Shown: positions 42,890-52,056, counted from the stretch's first letter. The stretch: 64,000 nucleotides of DNA from Mucilaginibacter saanensis (GCF_014200575.1 NZ_JACHBZ010000001.1:434001-498000), one strand, 5' to 3'. Notes: generated by a model from the letters alone, not told the origin. A program made the numbers and translations.

Positions 42890-43900
42890 TTACAACCTTA
42901 ACCCCAGCCCTGCGTCATTATTCAATATATAACGTCCGTTGGCAAACTCAGGCATCCGGTAGGGGTTATTACTCACCAGGAAAGGGCCATCAAGATCAAC
43001 CCAATCACTTTGTGGGGCAAGCGCCAGACCAGCGAGGGCGGCACAACTTGTTTCGGTCATGCAGCCTATCATGATTTTAAGGTTAAGCTCGCGTGCCCGT
43101 TTAATCATTCGGCTGGCTTCATATATTCCTGCCGATTTCATGAGCTTAATATTAATGCCAGTATATACTCCGTGCGCTTTATCTATATCTTCAAAGCGTT
43201 GCACCGCTTCGTCGCCAATAATGGGAATAGGGCTGCGTTCGGTAAGCCAGGCATTACTGTCGGGGTCAGTTTTAAGCATGGGTTGCTCTATAAGGTGTAC
43301 GCCTTGTTCCTGCAGCCAATAGGTCATGTCCAGGCTTTGCTGGAGGTCTGTCCAGCCCTGATTGGCATCTACGTAAAGCGGCACGTCTGTAACAGAACGT
43401 ATGGTGCCAATGAGCTCTTTATCAGTATCCCTGCCCAGTTTTACCTTGATCACTTTAAACCCTTCAGCTTCCTTTACTTTTTTGATGACCATTTCGGGTG
43501 TATCAATACCTATGGTAAAACTGGTTACCGGCATCAGGTTAGGGTCACTGCCCAGCAACTGCCAGCAAGGCTGCTGTTTTATTTTGCCGTCAAGATCATG
43601 CAGGGCAATATCAATGGCTGCTTTTACGGCTGGATTACTGGGCGCAATGCTATCCAGATAGGCCACAATGTGCGCCATATCAAAGGGATATTTAAATTGC
43701 AGTGGGTCAACCTGGTTTAAAAATTCAGTGGCCGAAGAATGGCTCTCGCCCATGTACGGCACCATTGATGCTTCACCATATCCCGTAAACCCTTCGTACT
43801 TAACCTGTACCAGCATTACTGGTGTTGAGGTGCGCGAAAATTTGGCTATGGTGAAAGCGTGCTTTAATTGCAGTTCAAAGGGTTGATATGTCAGTTCCAT
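42890..43900 (-). CDS. Dipeptide epimerase of the enolase superfamily (L-Ala-D/L-Glu type)
   Basis: 336 residues from ATG 43900 (MELTYQPFEL), which precedes the conserved strand; the longer ORF upstream is not supported. Muconate-lactonising subgroup of the enolase superfamily: catalytic KxK in VIKVKLG, Mg2+ ligands in YVDANQGW, LIEQP and GDEAV, and the second Lys in INIKLMKSAGI. Members epimerise L-Ala-L/D-Glu or related dipeptides from murein recycling. Cytoplasmic. Its stop is directly against the repeat element. Confidence 0.9.
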   Translation of the reverse strand: MELTYQPFELQLKHAFTIAKFSRTSTPVMLVQVKYEGFTGYGEASMVPYMGESHSSATEFLNQVDPLQFKYPFDMAHIVAYLDSIAPSNPAVKAAIDIALHDLDGKIKQQPCWQLLGSDPNLMPVTSFTIGIDTPEMVIKKVKEAEGFKVIKVKLGRDTDKELIGTIRSVTDVPLYVDANQGWTDLQQSLDMTYWLQEQGVHLIEQPMLKTDPDSNAWLTERSPIPIIGDEAVQRFEDIDKAHGVYTGINIKLMKSAGIYEASRMIKRARELNLKIMIGCMTETSCAALAGLALAPQSDWVDLDGPFLVSNNPYRMPEFANGRYILNNDAGLGLRL

Positions 43901-43941
43901 GTTAAAAACCAAAGCTAAAATTTTAGAATGAAAATCGTGAT

Positions 43942-43949
43942 TATCTTTG
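43942..43949 (+). promoter_or_regulatory. -7 box TATCTTTG before the gene at 43955
   Basis: TATCTTTG fits TAnnTTTG and ends 5 nt before ATG 43955. It lies inside the longer ORF starting at ATG 43928, which argues for the downstream start and a nearly leaderless mRNA. Confidence 0.5.
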
Positions 43950-43954
43950 CACCC

Positions 43955-44944
43955 ATGTCGGCACAAATTTATTCACCGTTCGAGCGTTTTAATTTCAGTA
44001 ATAATAAGTGTTTCCTGACCGGGCAAACACTAAATACCGAAGAAGAAAAGATACAGGTTTTTCCGCAATGGCTCATGAGCCGCTACAACCTGGAAGACCA
44101 GCCTTTTAAACTACTTGACGAAAGTATGGCCACCTACAAGGATCTGAAAATGCCTTGCAGCGCAGCCATCAATGAGCAATACCTGGAGCCACTTGAAGCT
44201 GAGATTGCCGCCGCATTTGATAACGGTTACGAGGCCGTACAGCAACTTGATGAGATGAAGCTTTTTCAATGGGCGGGCAAACTGTTGTATGGTATTATAT
44301 TTAACGAGATACAGGCAGGCATAAGGTTGCAACATGCCCAGGGCGAGGAGTTTAGCATGTCGCAGGCTATTATACATAAGTTCAGCCAGCTGCATTTGAT
44401 GCTGCAAAGTTTAAACCTGCCTATTGAGCTGGATGGATTTAAACCCTACAGCCTGGTTTTATTCAGGGTGGATAATGCCGATGACGTGTTTGGTTACCGT
44501 GATGAGATCAATACACTTACCTTTTCGTTACGGATAAAGGATTTTGGACTGGTTATTTGTTTGCAGGATAATGGTGCCAATGCCAGTTATCACCGGGAAG
44601 CCTTGGAAAAAGTCAAAGGCCAAACCCTGCATCCCATACAGTTTGAAGAAGTTAACGCCCGTTTTTTTTACTCGGCCTATTTGTTTAACCGCCTGCCGGA
44701 GTATAATATTTTACCCGTAGCCGATACCATTTATATAGAGGCTATGCCCCTGCGTGGTACCAGCAGCAAACCCTTGTTTGATGACTGGGGAGGCAAAATT
44801 TATGGGCAGGTATTGGAAAACTTCTGGAAAAACTGGGGTTTCCTGTTATTCGAGATCATTAAAAACCCGGAAGAGCCGATGAGCTTTTTATTTGATGCCG
44901 ATGGTAACCCTGTTAATGCAGCAATGATTGAATTGCCCCGCTAA
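43955..44944 (+). CDS. Conserved hypothetical protein with a zinc-like N-terminal motif
   Basis: 329 residues from ATG 43955 (MSAQIYSPFERFNFS). The ATG at 43928 is possible, but the -7 box lies between the two. The N-terminus, NNKCFLTGQTL ... VFPQWLM, recalls the start of HNH/restriction-like or zinc-binding domains, but only one Cys is present. The rest is mixed alpha/beta with no signal or membrane segment (IFNEIQAGIRLQHAQGEEF, FGYRDEINTLTFSLRIKDFG). I recognise it only as a conserved Bacteroidota hypothetical. Its 3' end overlaps the convergent rhomboid gene by 32 bp. Confidence 0.7.
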   Translation: MSAQIYSPFERFNFSNNKCFLTGQTLNTEEEKIQVFPQWLMSRYNLEDQPFKLLDESMATYKDLKMPCSAAINEQYLEPLEAEIAAAFDNGYEAVQQLDEMKLFQWAGKLLYGIIFNEIQAGIRLQHAQGEEFSMSQAIIHKFSQLHLMLQSLNLPIELDGFKPYSLVLFRVDNADDVFGYRDEINTLTFSLRIKDFGLVICLQDNGANASYHREALEKVKGQTLHPIQFEEVNARFFYSAYLFNRLPEYNILPVADTIYIEAMPLRGTSSKPLFDDWGGKIYGQVLENFWKNWGFLLFEIIKNPEEPMSFLFDADGNPVNAAMIELPR

Positions 44945-45542
44945 TTTGCTGAATAAACTGTGGCAGTACAGCCGGATTTAACAGTATGGTGATCATTAAG
45001 CCGCTTAATGCGCCATATAAGTGTGCATCGTGATTGATATTGTCGCGGGCATATTTGGAGGCATAGCTACAGTAAACCAGGTACAGAATACCAAATACAT
45101 AAGCCGGTATCAGGATAGGTAAAATCAGGATACCCATACGATCAAGCGGAGAATATAATATGGCACCGAAGATAACCGCGCTTATGGCGCCAGAAGCTCC
45201 CAGGCTATAATAGCTGTAGTTTTCTTTATGCTTAATTACAGATGGCATGTCGCTTAAAATAAGGCTCACTATATATAAAACCGCAAACTGCCAGTGGCCC
45301 ATCTGCTGTTCAAGCCTGAACGCAAAAAAGTAGTACGAAAGCATGTTGAACATCAGGTGCATCATATCCTTGTGGATAAGGCCGCTGGTGAAAATGGTAT
45401 AAATCTGATGCCCGCGCGACACGGTGTAGGGGTGCAGCATCATTTTACCATATAGGTTTTGATTATAAAAAGCCAGCAAGGAGGTGATCAGGGTGATAGC
45501 AAAAATTACAGATGCTAGCGGTGTTATGATAAGATATTCCAT
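44913..45542 (-). CDS. Rhomboid-family intramembrane serine protease
   Basis: 209 residues, six helices. Catalytic Ser117 in LGASGAIS and His174 in HDAHLYGALSG; the HKDMMHLMFNMLSY helix is the conserved rhomboid TM2 motif. It cleaves transmembrane substrates in the inner membrane. The 3' end overlaps the convergent gene by 32 bp, with no terminator between them. Confidence 0.93.
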   Translation of the reverse strand: MEYLIITPLASVIFAITLITSLLAFYNQNLYGKMMLHPYTVSRGHQIYTIFTSGLIHKDMMHLMFNMLSYYFFAFRLEQQMGHWQFAVLYIVSLILSDMPSVIKHKENYSYYSLGASGAISAVIFGAILYSPLDRMGILILPILIPAYVFGILYLVYCSYASKYARDNINHDAHLYGALSGLMITILLNPAVLPQFIQQISGAIQSLLH

Positions 45543-45614
45543 TAATTAAAATTGCGTTGGTACGGGTTAATAACCTGCCGGCAAATATAACGTGCAATTT
45601 GTTTAATAGTTGCA

Positions 45615-45974
45615 TTAGTTATCAAGTGCGGCAATTTCGGCCTGTAGCTTTTTGGGGAGGCTTTGAACCACCAGTTCATAGGAGTGGTCAATCAGTTCGC
45701 AAAGCAGTTTGTGGGGCAGGGAGCCATCCAGGTAAACAGTGTTCCACATTTTTTTATTCATGTGGTAGCCCGGTTGTACCTCGGTATAACGCTCGCGCAG
45801 TTCAACAGCCCGTTCGGGATCGCATTTGGCATTAAAGCTGTTGCCGCTTTGCAGCCCGGTTAGCAAAAACATTTTACCGGCAATTTTAAATACCAGCGTG
45901 TCTTCGCCAAAGGGGAAGCCTTCTGTTGCGCCTGGCTTTTGCAGGCAATAATCACGTAGTTCTTCTATGTTCAA
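45615..45974 (-). CDS. MmcQ/YjbR-family protein
   Basis: 119 residues, CyaY-like fold: EELRDYCLQKPGATEGFPFGEDTLVFKIAGKMFLL, CDPERAVELRERY, PGYHMNKKMWNTVYLDGSLP. Members are predicted DNA-binding proteins of unclear role. The start is TTG 45974, sharing TG with the TGA stop of the upstream barrel gene (TTGA overlap), so it is translationally coupled; no ATG is available before the conserved region. Confidence 0.9.
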   Translation of the reverse strand: MNIEELRDYCLQKPGATEGFPFGEDTLVFKIAGKMFLLTGLQSGNSFNAKCDPERAVELRERYTEVQPGYHMNKKMWNTVYLDGSLPHKLLCELIDHSYELVVQSLPKKLQAEIAALDN

Positions 45975-46711
45975 AACTCAAAATGTCTTATCAATTTATT
46001 GTAGGATACGGTATTGCCAAAGTTATATTTAAAACCAATAACAAACTGGGCATACTGATCAACCGCATTGTTTTTAAATTTTTGCGGCGGGTCGTTATAT
46101 CCGTCAAGTCCCTCGCCAAAAACAACATTATGCTGGTAACCTATTGAAATGGTGTAAGCCGGTTCATCGTACGAATCAAAAATTTTAAATTCATAACCAA
46201 ACCTGAGCGGCACAAGCAAATTTATGCTTTTATTTTTTCCCGGGAAAACGTACGAGTATCCACCATTTTGCGGATAAAGGTTAGTGCGCTGTATATCGGT
46301 CATGTTATTATCAATTGCGCCAATGCCGGTGCCTATGTAAAAGTTTTTAATGGCATTTAAAAAACTGCTGTAGGAGTAATCAATAATATCACCGGCTTGC
46401 AAATCGGCATGTAAGATCAGTGCCTTGTAAACGTTGGCGTATTGCCTGCCAAAGGGATCTTTGTCAGGTGTACGACCGCCTCCTGATAGTTTACCCATCT
46501 GAAACTCCAGCGCAATGGGTAAAAAAGGGTTATAATTATATACGATATTAAGATTGAACCCCGGATGGTAATATTGAGTTTTAGTATCAGCATAAGCGCG
46601 TCCGTAGCTTATGCCGCCACCTACGCCAAACTCATAATAATTGTACCCGCTTTGTGCTTTTGCCGTAACAACAGCCAAGGAAATAACAAAAAATAGAATA
46701 AATTTTTTCAA
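45971..46711 (-). CDS. Outer membrane beta-barrel protein, hypothetical
   Basis: 246 residues. Signal peptide MKKFILFFVISLAVVTAKA, then a chain of alternating strands with Tyr/Phe/Gly turns (YNYYEFGVGGGISYGRAY, FNLNIVYNYNPFLPIALEFQMG, LLVPLRFGYEFKI) ending in Phe (HFEF), which is a barrel signal. Start is TTG 46711, since no ATG precedes the signal peptide. Coupled by a 4-nt overlap to the downstream YjbR-like gene. Probably a small OmpA-like or PorT-like barrel; role unknown. Confidence 0.75.
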   Translation of the reverse strand: MKKFILFFVISLAVVTAKAQSGYNYYEFGVGGGISYGRAYADTKTQYYHPGFNLNIVYNYNPFLPIALEFQMGKLSGGGRTPDKDPFGRQYANVYKALILHADLQAGDIIDYSYSSFLNAIKNFYIGTGIGAIDNNMTDIQRTNLYPQNGGYSYVFPGKNKSINLLVPLRFGYEFKIFDSYDEPAYTISIGYQHNVVFGEGLDGYNDPPQKFKNNAVDQYAQFVIGFKYNFGNTVSYNKLIRHFEF

Positions 46712-46788
46712 TGCTAAATTTTAATCAATATTTACAAATGGAACCAGCCAGGTACGGTTGCCGGTAAAAATTACTAACATAAAGCCTC

Positions 46789-48039
46789 ATGAGTTTTAAT
46801 TCATCACTTAACTTCACCGTAACCGAACGCTTTTTACGCTACGTTACCATTGATACGCAATCAGACCCCTCTTCTGTTTCGTTTCCGTCAACAGAAAAGC
46901 AAAAAGATTTGAGTCGTTTGCTGGTTGAGGAGTTATTGGCTATTGGTATAAAGGATGCACATCTGGATAAATATGGATACGTATATGCCACAATACCCTC
47001 AAATACACATAAGCAGGTACCAGTAATTTGTTTTTGCTCACACGTGGATACCTCGCCAGATTGCAGCGGCGAAAATGTAAAACCAATTGTTCATAAAAAT
47101 TACCGGGGGCAGGACGTGATATTGCCCGATGACCCAACACAAATTATAAAACAGGCGGACCATCCCGACCTTAAAAATCAATTGGGTAACGATGTTATAA
47201 CTGCTTCAGGTACTACTTTATTAGGAGCGGACAATAAGGCGGGTGTTGCTGAAATTATGGATGCTTGTTTTCAACTGGTGAACCATCCTGAAATTAAACA
47301 TGGTGATATCCGCATATTGTTTACGCCCGACGAAGAGGTAGGGCATGGGGTTGACCATGTTGATATTGCCAAACTTGGTGCCTATGCAGGCTATACTATT
47401 GATGGCGAAAGTGCCGGCAATATGGAAAATGAAACATTTTCTGCAGATGGCGCCCGGCTCAGCATACAGGGAGTTAGCACACATCCCGGGTTTGCCAAAG
47501 GTAAAATGGAAAGCGCCATAAAAATTGCAGGCGAGATCATTGCTGCGTTACCTGCCGAACTATCGCCGGAGCAAACAGATGAAATGGAGGGGTTTATACA
47601 TCCCGTAAATATATCCGGACACGTAGAGGCTGCAAGTATCGATTTTATTATCCGTGATTTTGAGGAGGAGAAACTAAACCATCATGCGGCTGTTATTCGT
47701 AAAACTGCTGATGAAGTATTGAAGAGGTTTCCTGCTTCAACTTATACGTTAGCTGTAAGCCAGCAATACCGTAATATGAAAAACGTGCTCAATGAGCATC
47801 CGCAAATTGTGGCGTATGCTATGGAAGCCATTAACCGCACCGGCTTAACTGCAAAGCTTTGCAGTATAAGAGGTGGTACGGACGGTTCAAGATTATCATT
47901 CATGGGATTACCCTGTCCGAATATCTTTGCCGGCGAACACGCCTTTCACAGCAAACAGGAATGGGTATCGGTGCAGGATATGCAAAAAGCCGTTGAAACC
48001 ATACTGCACCTTTGCATGATATGGGAAGAGAAAAGTTAA
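46789..48039 (+). CDS. pepT: Peptidase T (tripeptide aminopeptidase)
   Basis: 416 residues, M20B family. Metal ligands and active-site motifs in order: CFCSHVDTSPD, TLLGADNKAG, FTPDEEVGHG, YTIDGESAG and EHAFHS near the C-terminus, and RGGTDGSRLSFMGLPCPN in the dimerisation/active region. A cytoplasmic dizinc enzyme that removes the N-terminal residue from tripeptides. 26 bp before a GNAT gene on the same strand. Confidence 0.95.
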   Translation: MSFNSSLNFTVTERFLRYVTIDTQSDPSSVSFPSTEKQKDLSRLLVEELLAIGIKDAHLDKYGYVYATIPSNTHKQVPVICFCSHVDTSPDCSGENVKPIVHKNYRGQDVILPDDPTQIIKQADHPDLKNQLGNDVITASGTTLLGADNKAGVAEIMDACFQLVNHPEIKHGDIRILFTPDEEVGHGVDHVDIAKLGAYAGYTIDGESAGNMENETFSADGARLSIQGVSTHPGFAKGKMESAIKIAGEIIAALPAELSPEQTDEMEGFIHPVNISGHVEAASIDFIIRDFEEEKLNHHAAVIRKTADEVLKRFPASTYTLAVSQQYRNMKNVLNEHPQIVAYAMEAINRTGLTAKLCSIRGGTDGSRLSFMGLPCPNIFAGEHAFHSKQEWVSVQDMQKAVETILHLCMIWEEKS

Positions 48040-48065
48040 AAAATTATTAGCCCAAACAAAATAAT

Positions 48066-48560
48066 ATGTACACCATCAGAAAAGCAACTATAAATGATGT
48101 GGAAACCATCCGCCAGATAGCCGACCAAACCTGGTGGGTAACCTACGGACCTATATTAGATCATGAACAGATAGCTTTTATGCTGAGCGAAATTTATTCG
48201 GCAGACAAGATCAGCGATCAGATAAAAAATAACGGCCAAACTTATTTGCTGCTGTTGGAGGGTGAACAGCCGGTAGCCTTTGCTGCTTACTCGCCCCGCG
48301 AAGAAAACCCTGATGTTTACAAGCTGCATAAGTTATACTGCCTGCCTGCAACACAAGGGAAGGGGTATGGGAAAATACTGATTAACGAGGTAGCAAAAAA
48401 AACAATAGAGGCGGGTAAAAACACACTTGAGCTAAATGTAAACAGGTATAACAATGCCAAATCGTTTTATAACAAAATGGGCTTTAAGATAGCCTACATA
48501 CAGGATATCCCCATTGGCCCTTACTGGATGAATGATTATATTATGCGTAAGGAGTTGTAA
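48066..48560 (+). CDS. GNAT-family N-acetyltransferase
   Basis: 164 residues, single GNAT fold. The acetyl-CoA pyrophosphate loop is in LPATQGKGYGKILINEV, and the late KSFYNKMGFKIAYIQDIPIG strand-helix is typical. Substrate unknown. It probably shares a transcript with pepT. Confidence 0.9.
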   Translation: MYTIRKATINDVETIRQIADQTWWVTYGPILDHEQIAFMLSEIYSADKISDQIKNNGQTYLLLLEGEQPVAFAAYSPREENPDVYKLHKLYCLPATQGKGYGKILINEVAKKTIEAGKNTLELNVNRYNNAKSFYNKMGFKIAYIQDIPIGPYWMNDYIMRKEL

Positions 48561-48584
48561 TTGCAGAGGAAGAGGTGTTGCGTG

Positions 48585-49205
48585 CTATTTTTCGGCAGAT
48601 TCCATCTTTTTATACTCTCTTAGCCAGTCTGCATAACCTATACAAGCCAGTACAAACAGTATCATGTATAGTATGGCGGTTACATATAGGCTTTTGTAAA
48701 TATACAGCGGGATATAACAGGCGTCAACAAATATCCACAATGCCCAATTCTGGAGTATTTTCCGGGTCATTAACAACTGGGCTATAAAGCTTATGGCGGT
48801 ACAAAAGCCATCAATATAGGGTACGTTGGTGCTGGTGAATTTATGCAGGAACAAGCCCAATAAACCCGAGAGCAGCAGGGTGGTGGCGATTACCGCCATG
48901 TATTGTTTGCTGGTGAGGCTGCTTAATGGTTTCTCATGCCTTTCCTGTTTCTTTAACCAAAAATACCATCCGTATATGGATGTGCCTAAAAAATAGATCT
49001 GCAGGCCGGCGTCGCCAAATAATTTGCTTTCATAAAAAACTACCAGGTAAGCCAACACGCTTATAATAGAAATGGGCCAGTTCCAGATGCTTTGTTTGGC
49101 CGCAAGATAAACGCAGGCTATACCAGTTAATGCTCCTGTCCACTCCAAGTAACCGGTTTGCTTAATTTCCTGAATAATGTGCTGGCTTATTGATAAGAGC
49201 TCCAT
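48585..49205 (-). CDS. pnuC: PnuC-family vitamin transporter
   Basis: 206 residues, about seven helices. LEWTGALTGIACVYLAAKQSIWNWPISIISVLAYLVVFYESKLFGDAGLQIYFLGTSIYGWYFW is a typical PnuC/PnuT stretch with the W.........Y..W.. substrate-site aromatics. Transports nicotinamide riboside or, in many Bacteroidota, thiamine, by facilitated diffusion. No TPP riboswitch was seen upstream, so the vitamin is open. Sits 76 bp downstream of the M13 peptidase gene on the same strand. Confidence 0.9.
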   Translation of the reverse strand: MELLSISQHIIQEIKQTGYLEWTGALTGIACVYLAAKQSIWNWPISIISVLAYLVVFYESKLFGDAGLQIYFLGTSIYGWYFWLKKQERHEKPLSSLTSKQYMAVIATTLLLSGLLGLFLHKFTSTNVPYIDGFCTAISFIAQLLMTRKILQNWALWIFVDACYIPLYIYKSLYVTAILYMILFVLACIGYADWLREYKKMESAEK

Positions 49206-49281
49206 TACTTACAAATATATTAAAGCCCGGTTGTAAACCGGGCTAAGTGTTTTTTATCAAATGTGTTTGTTTATATGGAGT

Positions 49282-51333
49282 TTACCAGATTTTTACGCGC
49301 TTATCAGGGGCCAGCCACATTTTATCACGCTTTTTGATATGAAAGGCTTCATAAAACTCTGGCACGTCTGTAAAGGGGCCGTTTACGCGCATAAATCCCG
49401 GTGCATGTTCATTAGTGAGTATCTGACTTGATAATGACTCCTGACGCTCCTGGCCAAGCCACCCTAAAGCATAACCCAGAAAGTAACGCTGCAGCGGTGT
49501 TAAACCGTTAATTGGTTTTCCTTCCTTATACTGCTCGGTTTTTTTAAAGGCATCAAGTCCTATAACAATACCACCTAAGTCGGCAATGTTTTCGCCCTGG
49601 GTAGCCTTTCCATTTACATGCAGCCCATAAATGCTGTAGCCATTAAACTGGTTAATGAGCATTGTGGCTCGCTGAGTAAACTTTACTGAATCTTGCGGCA
49701 GCCACCATGTTTTTAAATTGCCTTTAGCATCAAATTGACGGCCCTCATCATCAAAACCGTGCGTCATTTCGTGACCAATGGTTGATGCGGCTGCGTAGCC
49801 GTATATCACCGCGTCGTCAACATTTTCATCTTTAACGCCGGGGATAGTAAATATGCCTGCAGGCAATACAATTTCGTTATTGGATGGATTGTAGTAAGCG
49901 TTATAGGTTTGCGGTGTCATGCCCCATTCGGTACGGTCAACCGGTTTGCCTAATTTGGCTGCATGGTATTTATGCCACCAGTTATTGGCACGCATTACAT
50001 TTAGTGCATAAGGTCCACGGTTTATTTCAAGAGCCGAAAAATCCTTCCAGTTATCAGGGTAGCCTACCTTAGGCATCACTTTGCTTAGTTTGTAATAAGC
50101 TTTTTCCTTAGTTTGAGGGCTCATCCAGTCAAGCTTTTCAATATGCTCTTTAAAAGTAGCGCGCATGGTTTCCACCAGTTTTACGTAACGCTCTTTTGTT
50201 TGCTCAGGAAAGTATTCTTTTACGAATATCTGTCCCAACACTTCGCCCATCAAACCGTTTTCGGTATCCAGTACCCGTTTCCAGCGGGGGAGCTGCTCTT
50301 TGCTACCGCTAATTACCATACCGTAAAAGCGGAAAATTTCCTGATCAAAGGGTTTGCTTAAATAAGGGCCAAATTCGCTGATCAGGTTTTTACGCAGATA
50401 GTTTTTCCAGTCGTTAATACTATAAGTTTTGAGTGCCTTATTCAGGGCGCGGTAGTATTCCGGCTGACCTACTATAACGGTATCAACACCCTTATAGTCC
50501 ATTTTTTCAAAGGTCGATTTCCAGTCGATGTCCGGCGCCAGTTTGTTTAAACCGGCCAGGGGCATTTTATTATAATTATGGTATGGATCGCGCAGATCTT
50601 CCAATTTACGGCTGCTATCGGCCAAAAATTTTTCTAACTCATATACCTTTTGGGCAGCCGCTGCTGCTGCGGCGGTTTGCAAGCCGGCCAGTTTGAAAAT
50701 GGCCGGGAGATGTTTCTGCTGATAATCATTACGTATGGCAACGCTGTGCGCATCGGCATTAAAATAGTAATCACGGTTGGGCAGCCCAATACCTGATTGA
50801 TCAAGCTGTAATACTATTTTGGTGCTGTTTTTACTGTCCTGCCCGGCGTAAGCGCCAATTGGGCCATCAACGCCAATGTTTTCGAGGTGGGCAAATTCAT
50901 CAACAAGGCTTTTTACATCGGTGATGTGGTCAATTTTGGTTAATTCCTCCTTAAGTGGGGCAAGGCCCTGTTTTTCAATATTAACGGTATCCATACCGCT
51001 GTAATAAAAATCGCCTATCTTTTGAGTATTGCTTCCTTTGGCTGCATTTGCTTTAAGGGCATCCTCATTTATTTTTTTCATGCGGTTGCGTAGTTCCTCA
51101 ATCACCACGTTACCAATGCCCCAGGAGGAGTAAGCCCCGGGTATCGGATTTTTTTTGAGCCAGGTACCATTAGCGTATTTAAAAAAATCATCACCAGGTT
51201 TTACCGTGGTATCTATGTTTTTAATTATGGGGTCGTTGTCGGCGTAAATTTTTGCTTTGTTATTGCAAGCGGTAAATAATAACAGGCCTAAGGCAAATAT
51301 TATAATAATTCCTGATGGTCTTTTTGGGATCAT
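49282..51333 (-). CDS. M13-family zinc metallopeptidase lipoprotein
   Basis: 683 residues. Lipobox LFTAC (Cys23). Peptidase M13 N domain (about 40-430) and C-terminal catalytic domain: zinc motif His521-Glu522-x-x-His525 in HEMTHGFDDEGRQFD and third ligand Glu581 in GENIADLGG; NPSNNEIVLPAGI is the substrate-binding strand. The C-terminal W before the stop is a family feature. It degrades peptides in the periplasm or outside. Confidence 0.96.
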   Translation of the reverse strand: MIPKRPSGIIIIFALGLLLFTACNNKAKIYADNDPIIKNIDTTVKPGDDFFKYANGTWLKKNPIPGAYSSWGIGNVVIEELRNRMKKINEDALKANAAKGSNTQKIGDFYYSGMDTVNIEKQGLAPLKEELTKIDHITDVKSLVDEFAHLENIGVDGPIGAYAGQDSKNSTKIVLQLDQSGIGLPNRDYYFNADAHSVAIRNDYQQKHLPAIFKLAGLQTAAAAAAAQKVYELEKFLADSSRKLEDLRDPYHNYNKMPLAGLNKLAPDIDWKSTFEKMDYKGVDTVIVGQPEYYRALNKALKTYSINDWKNYLRKNLISEFGPYLSKPFDQEIFRFYGMVISGSKEQLPRWKRVLDTENGLMGEVLGQIFVKEYFPEQTKERYVKLVETMRATFKEHIEKLDWMSPQTKEKAYYKLSKVMPKVGYPDNWKDFSALEINRGPYALNVMRANNWWHKYHAAKLGKPVDRTEWGMTPQTYNAYYNPSNNEIVLPAGIFTIPGVKDENVDDAVIYGYAAASTIGHEMTHGFDDEGRQFDAKGNLKTWWLPQDSVKFTQRATMLINQFNGYSIYGLHVNGKATQGENIADLGGIVIGLDAFKKTEQYKEGKPINGLTPLQRYFLGYALGWLGQERQESLSSQILTNEHAPGFMRVNGPFTDVPEFYEAFHIKKRDKMWLAPDKRVKIW

Positions 51334-51417
51334 AAATTTTGAGTGTATGTTATAAAATACAGCGGATGTATGGAATAGTAGAATTTGAAATAGTAATTTA
51401 ATAATAAAATGCGTACT

Positions 51418-51660
51418 TTAATAGATACCTTGAAAAAAACCTGCTAAAGAAACATCAAAATAGTAACAAACTTTTCTTAATGTATCCAGCCTGATATCAA
51501 TTTTACCCGACTCCAACCTGGCGATGTTGATATTTGTTTCGGTAAAAAATTTCTCTTGCGTTACCTGATTTTGCCTTCGCAGGTTTTTAATTTGCAAGGC
51601 TACCTTTTTTTTAAAGGCATCGTCTGAGTTGCTAAGATATTCAAAATCAGTAAGTAACAT
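51418..51660 (-). CDS. Small XRE-type helix-turn-helix regulator
   Basis: 80 residues. HTH at about 21-75: LQIKNLRRQNQVTQEKFFTETNINIARLESGKIDIRLDTLRKVCYYFDVS. No partner domain or toxin gene is adjacent on its strand, so it is a solitary regulator. It lies 400 bp divergent from the acyl-CoA dehydrogenase gene, whose leader holds a perfect palindrome; the regulator may act there (inference). Confidence 0.88.
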   Translation of the reverse strand: MLLTDFEYLSNSDDAFKKKVALQIKNLRRQNQVTQEKFFTETNINIARLESGKIDIRLDTLRKVCYYFDVSLAGFFQGIY

Positions 51661-51971
51661 AATGGTGTCTGGCTATGTAATAATAAAACGGTAGTAGGGG
51701 CAAAAAAATATTAAATAATAAGTAATTAAAGTTCGGGAAAAATATCGACAAAAAATATAAGTCAGAACAACTATTTACTGACGTTTAAGTAAGTAAGCTT
51801 TTGTATTTGTGGCAACATAATTGTTTAAAACAACTCGCCCTGCATATGATCTGTGAAAAAAATTAAAATCACCTACCTGTGAAAAACTTTTTTGAATTCT
51901 CAGACGCCCAAGTTGAGATTTTTTGTTCTTTGTTTTGGGTTTAATCAATAGTTTAAATTAATTAGGGGAAA
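51661..51971. other. Intergenic region before the acyl-CoA dehydrogenase gene; possible small RNA
   Basis: No protein gene is seen. Between the divergent XRE gene and the orphan terminator there is an AT-rich stretch with a direct repeat CTGTGAAAAA (51851-51860 and 51877-51886) and possible pairing of CAACT (about 51831) with AGTTG (about 51911). Together with the terminator this could be a small RNA or an attenuated leader. Confidence 0.35.
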
Positions 51972-52002
51972 GGGAGCTTTGAAAAAAGCTCTCTTTTTTT
52001 TT
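51972..52002 (+). terminator. Orphan intrinsic terminator upstream of the acyl-CoA dehydrogenase gene
   Basis: GGGAGCTTT (51972-51980), GAAA tetraloop, AAAGCTCTC (51985-51993), then nine Ts. A textbook terminator on the plus strand, with no plus-strand gene upstream for nearly 3 kb. It must end a non-coding transcript or regulate the gene downstream. Confidence 0.8.
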
Positions 52003-52009
52003 ACAATAC

Positions 52010-52031
52010 ATTACTATGCATGCATAGTAAT
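52010..52031. promoter_or_regulatory. 22-bp perfect palindrome
   Basis: ATTACTATGCA followed directly by its complement TGCATAGTAAT, positions 52010-52031, 26 bp before the acyl-CoA dehydrogenase ATG. No spacer, no mismatch: a typical dimeric repressor operator (TetR-type repressors often control fatty-acid oxidation genes). The regulator is unknown. Confidence 0.6.
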
Positions 52032-52056
52032 TGTTATATTTATTTTTTTAAATATT

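Noticed and set aside
42778..43074. 3' part of the ORF that begins at 42616/42622
   Set aside because: It runs through a repeat element and then antisense to the epimerase gene, so the predicted C-terminus is not credible.
43010..43720. 236-residue plus-strand ORF across the dipeptide epimerase gene
   Set aside because: It is antisense to a gene with all catalytic motifs in place; its composition is not protein-like.
49206..49281. TPP riboswitch before pnuC
   Set aside because: The gap is too short (76 bp) and I found no TPP-box sequence; the gene may be read from the upstream peptidase promoter.
51979..52056. Upstream extension of the acyl-CoA dehydrogenase reading frame
   Set aside because: The frame reads through a terminator stem and the palindrome and adds a hydrophobic prefix not found in this cytoplasmic family.
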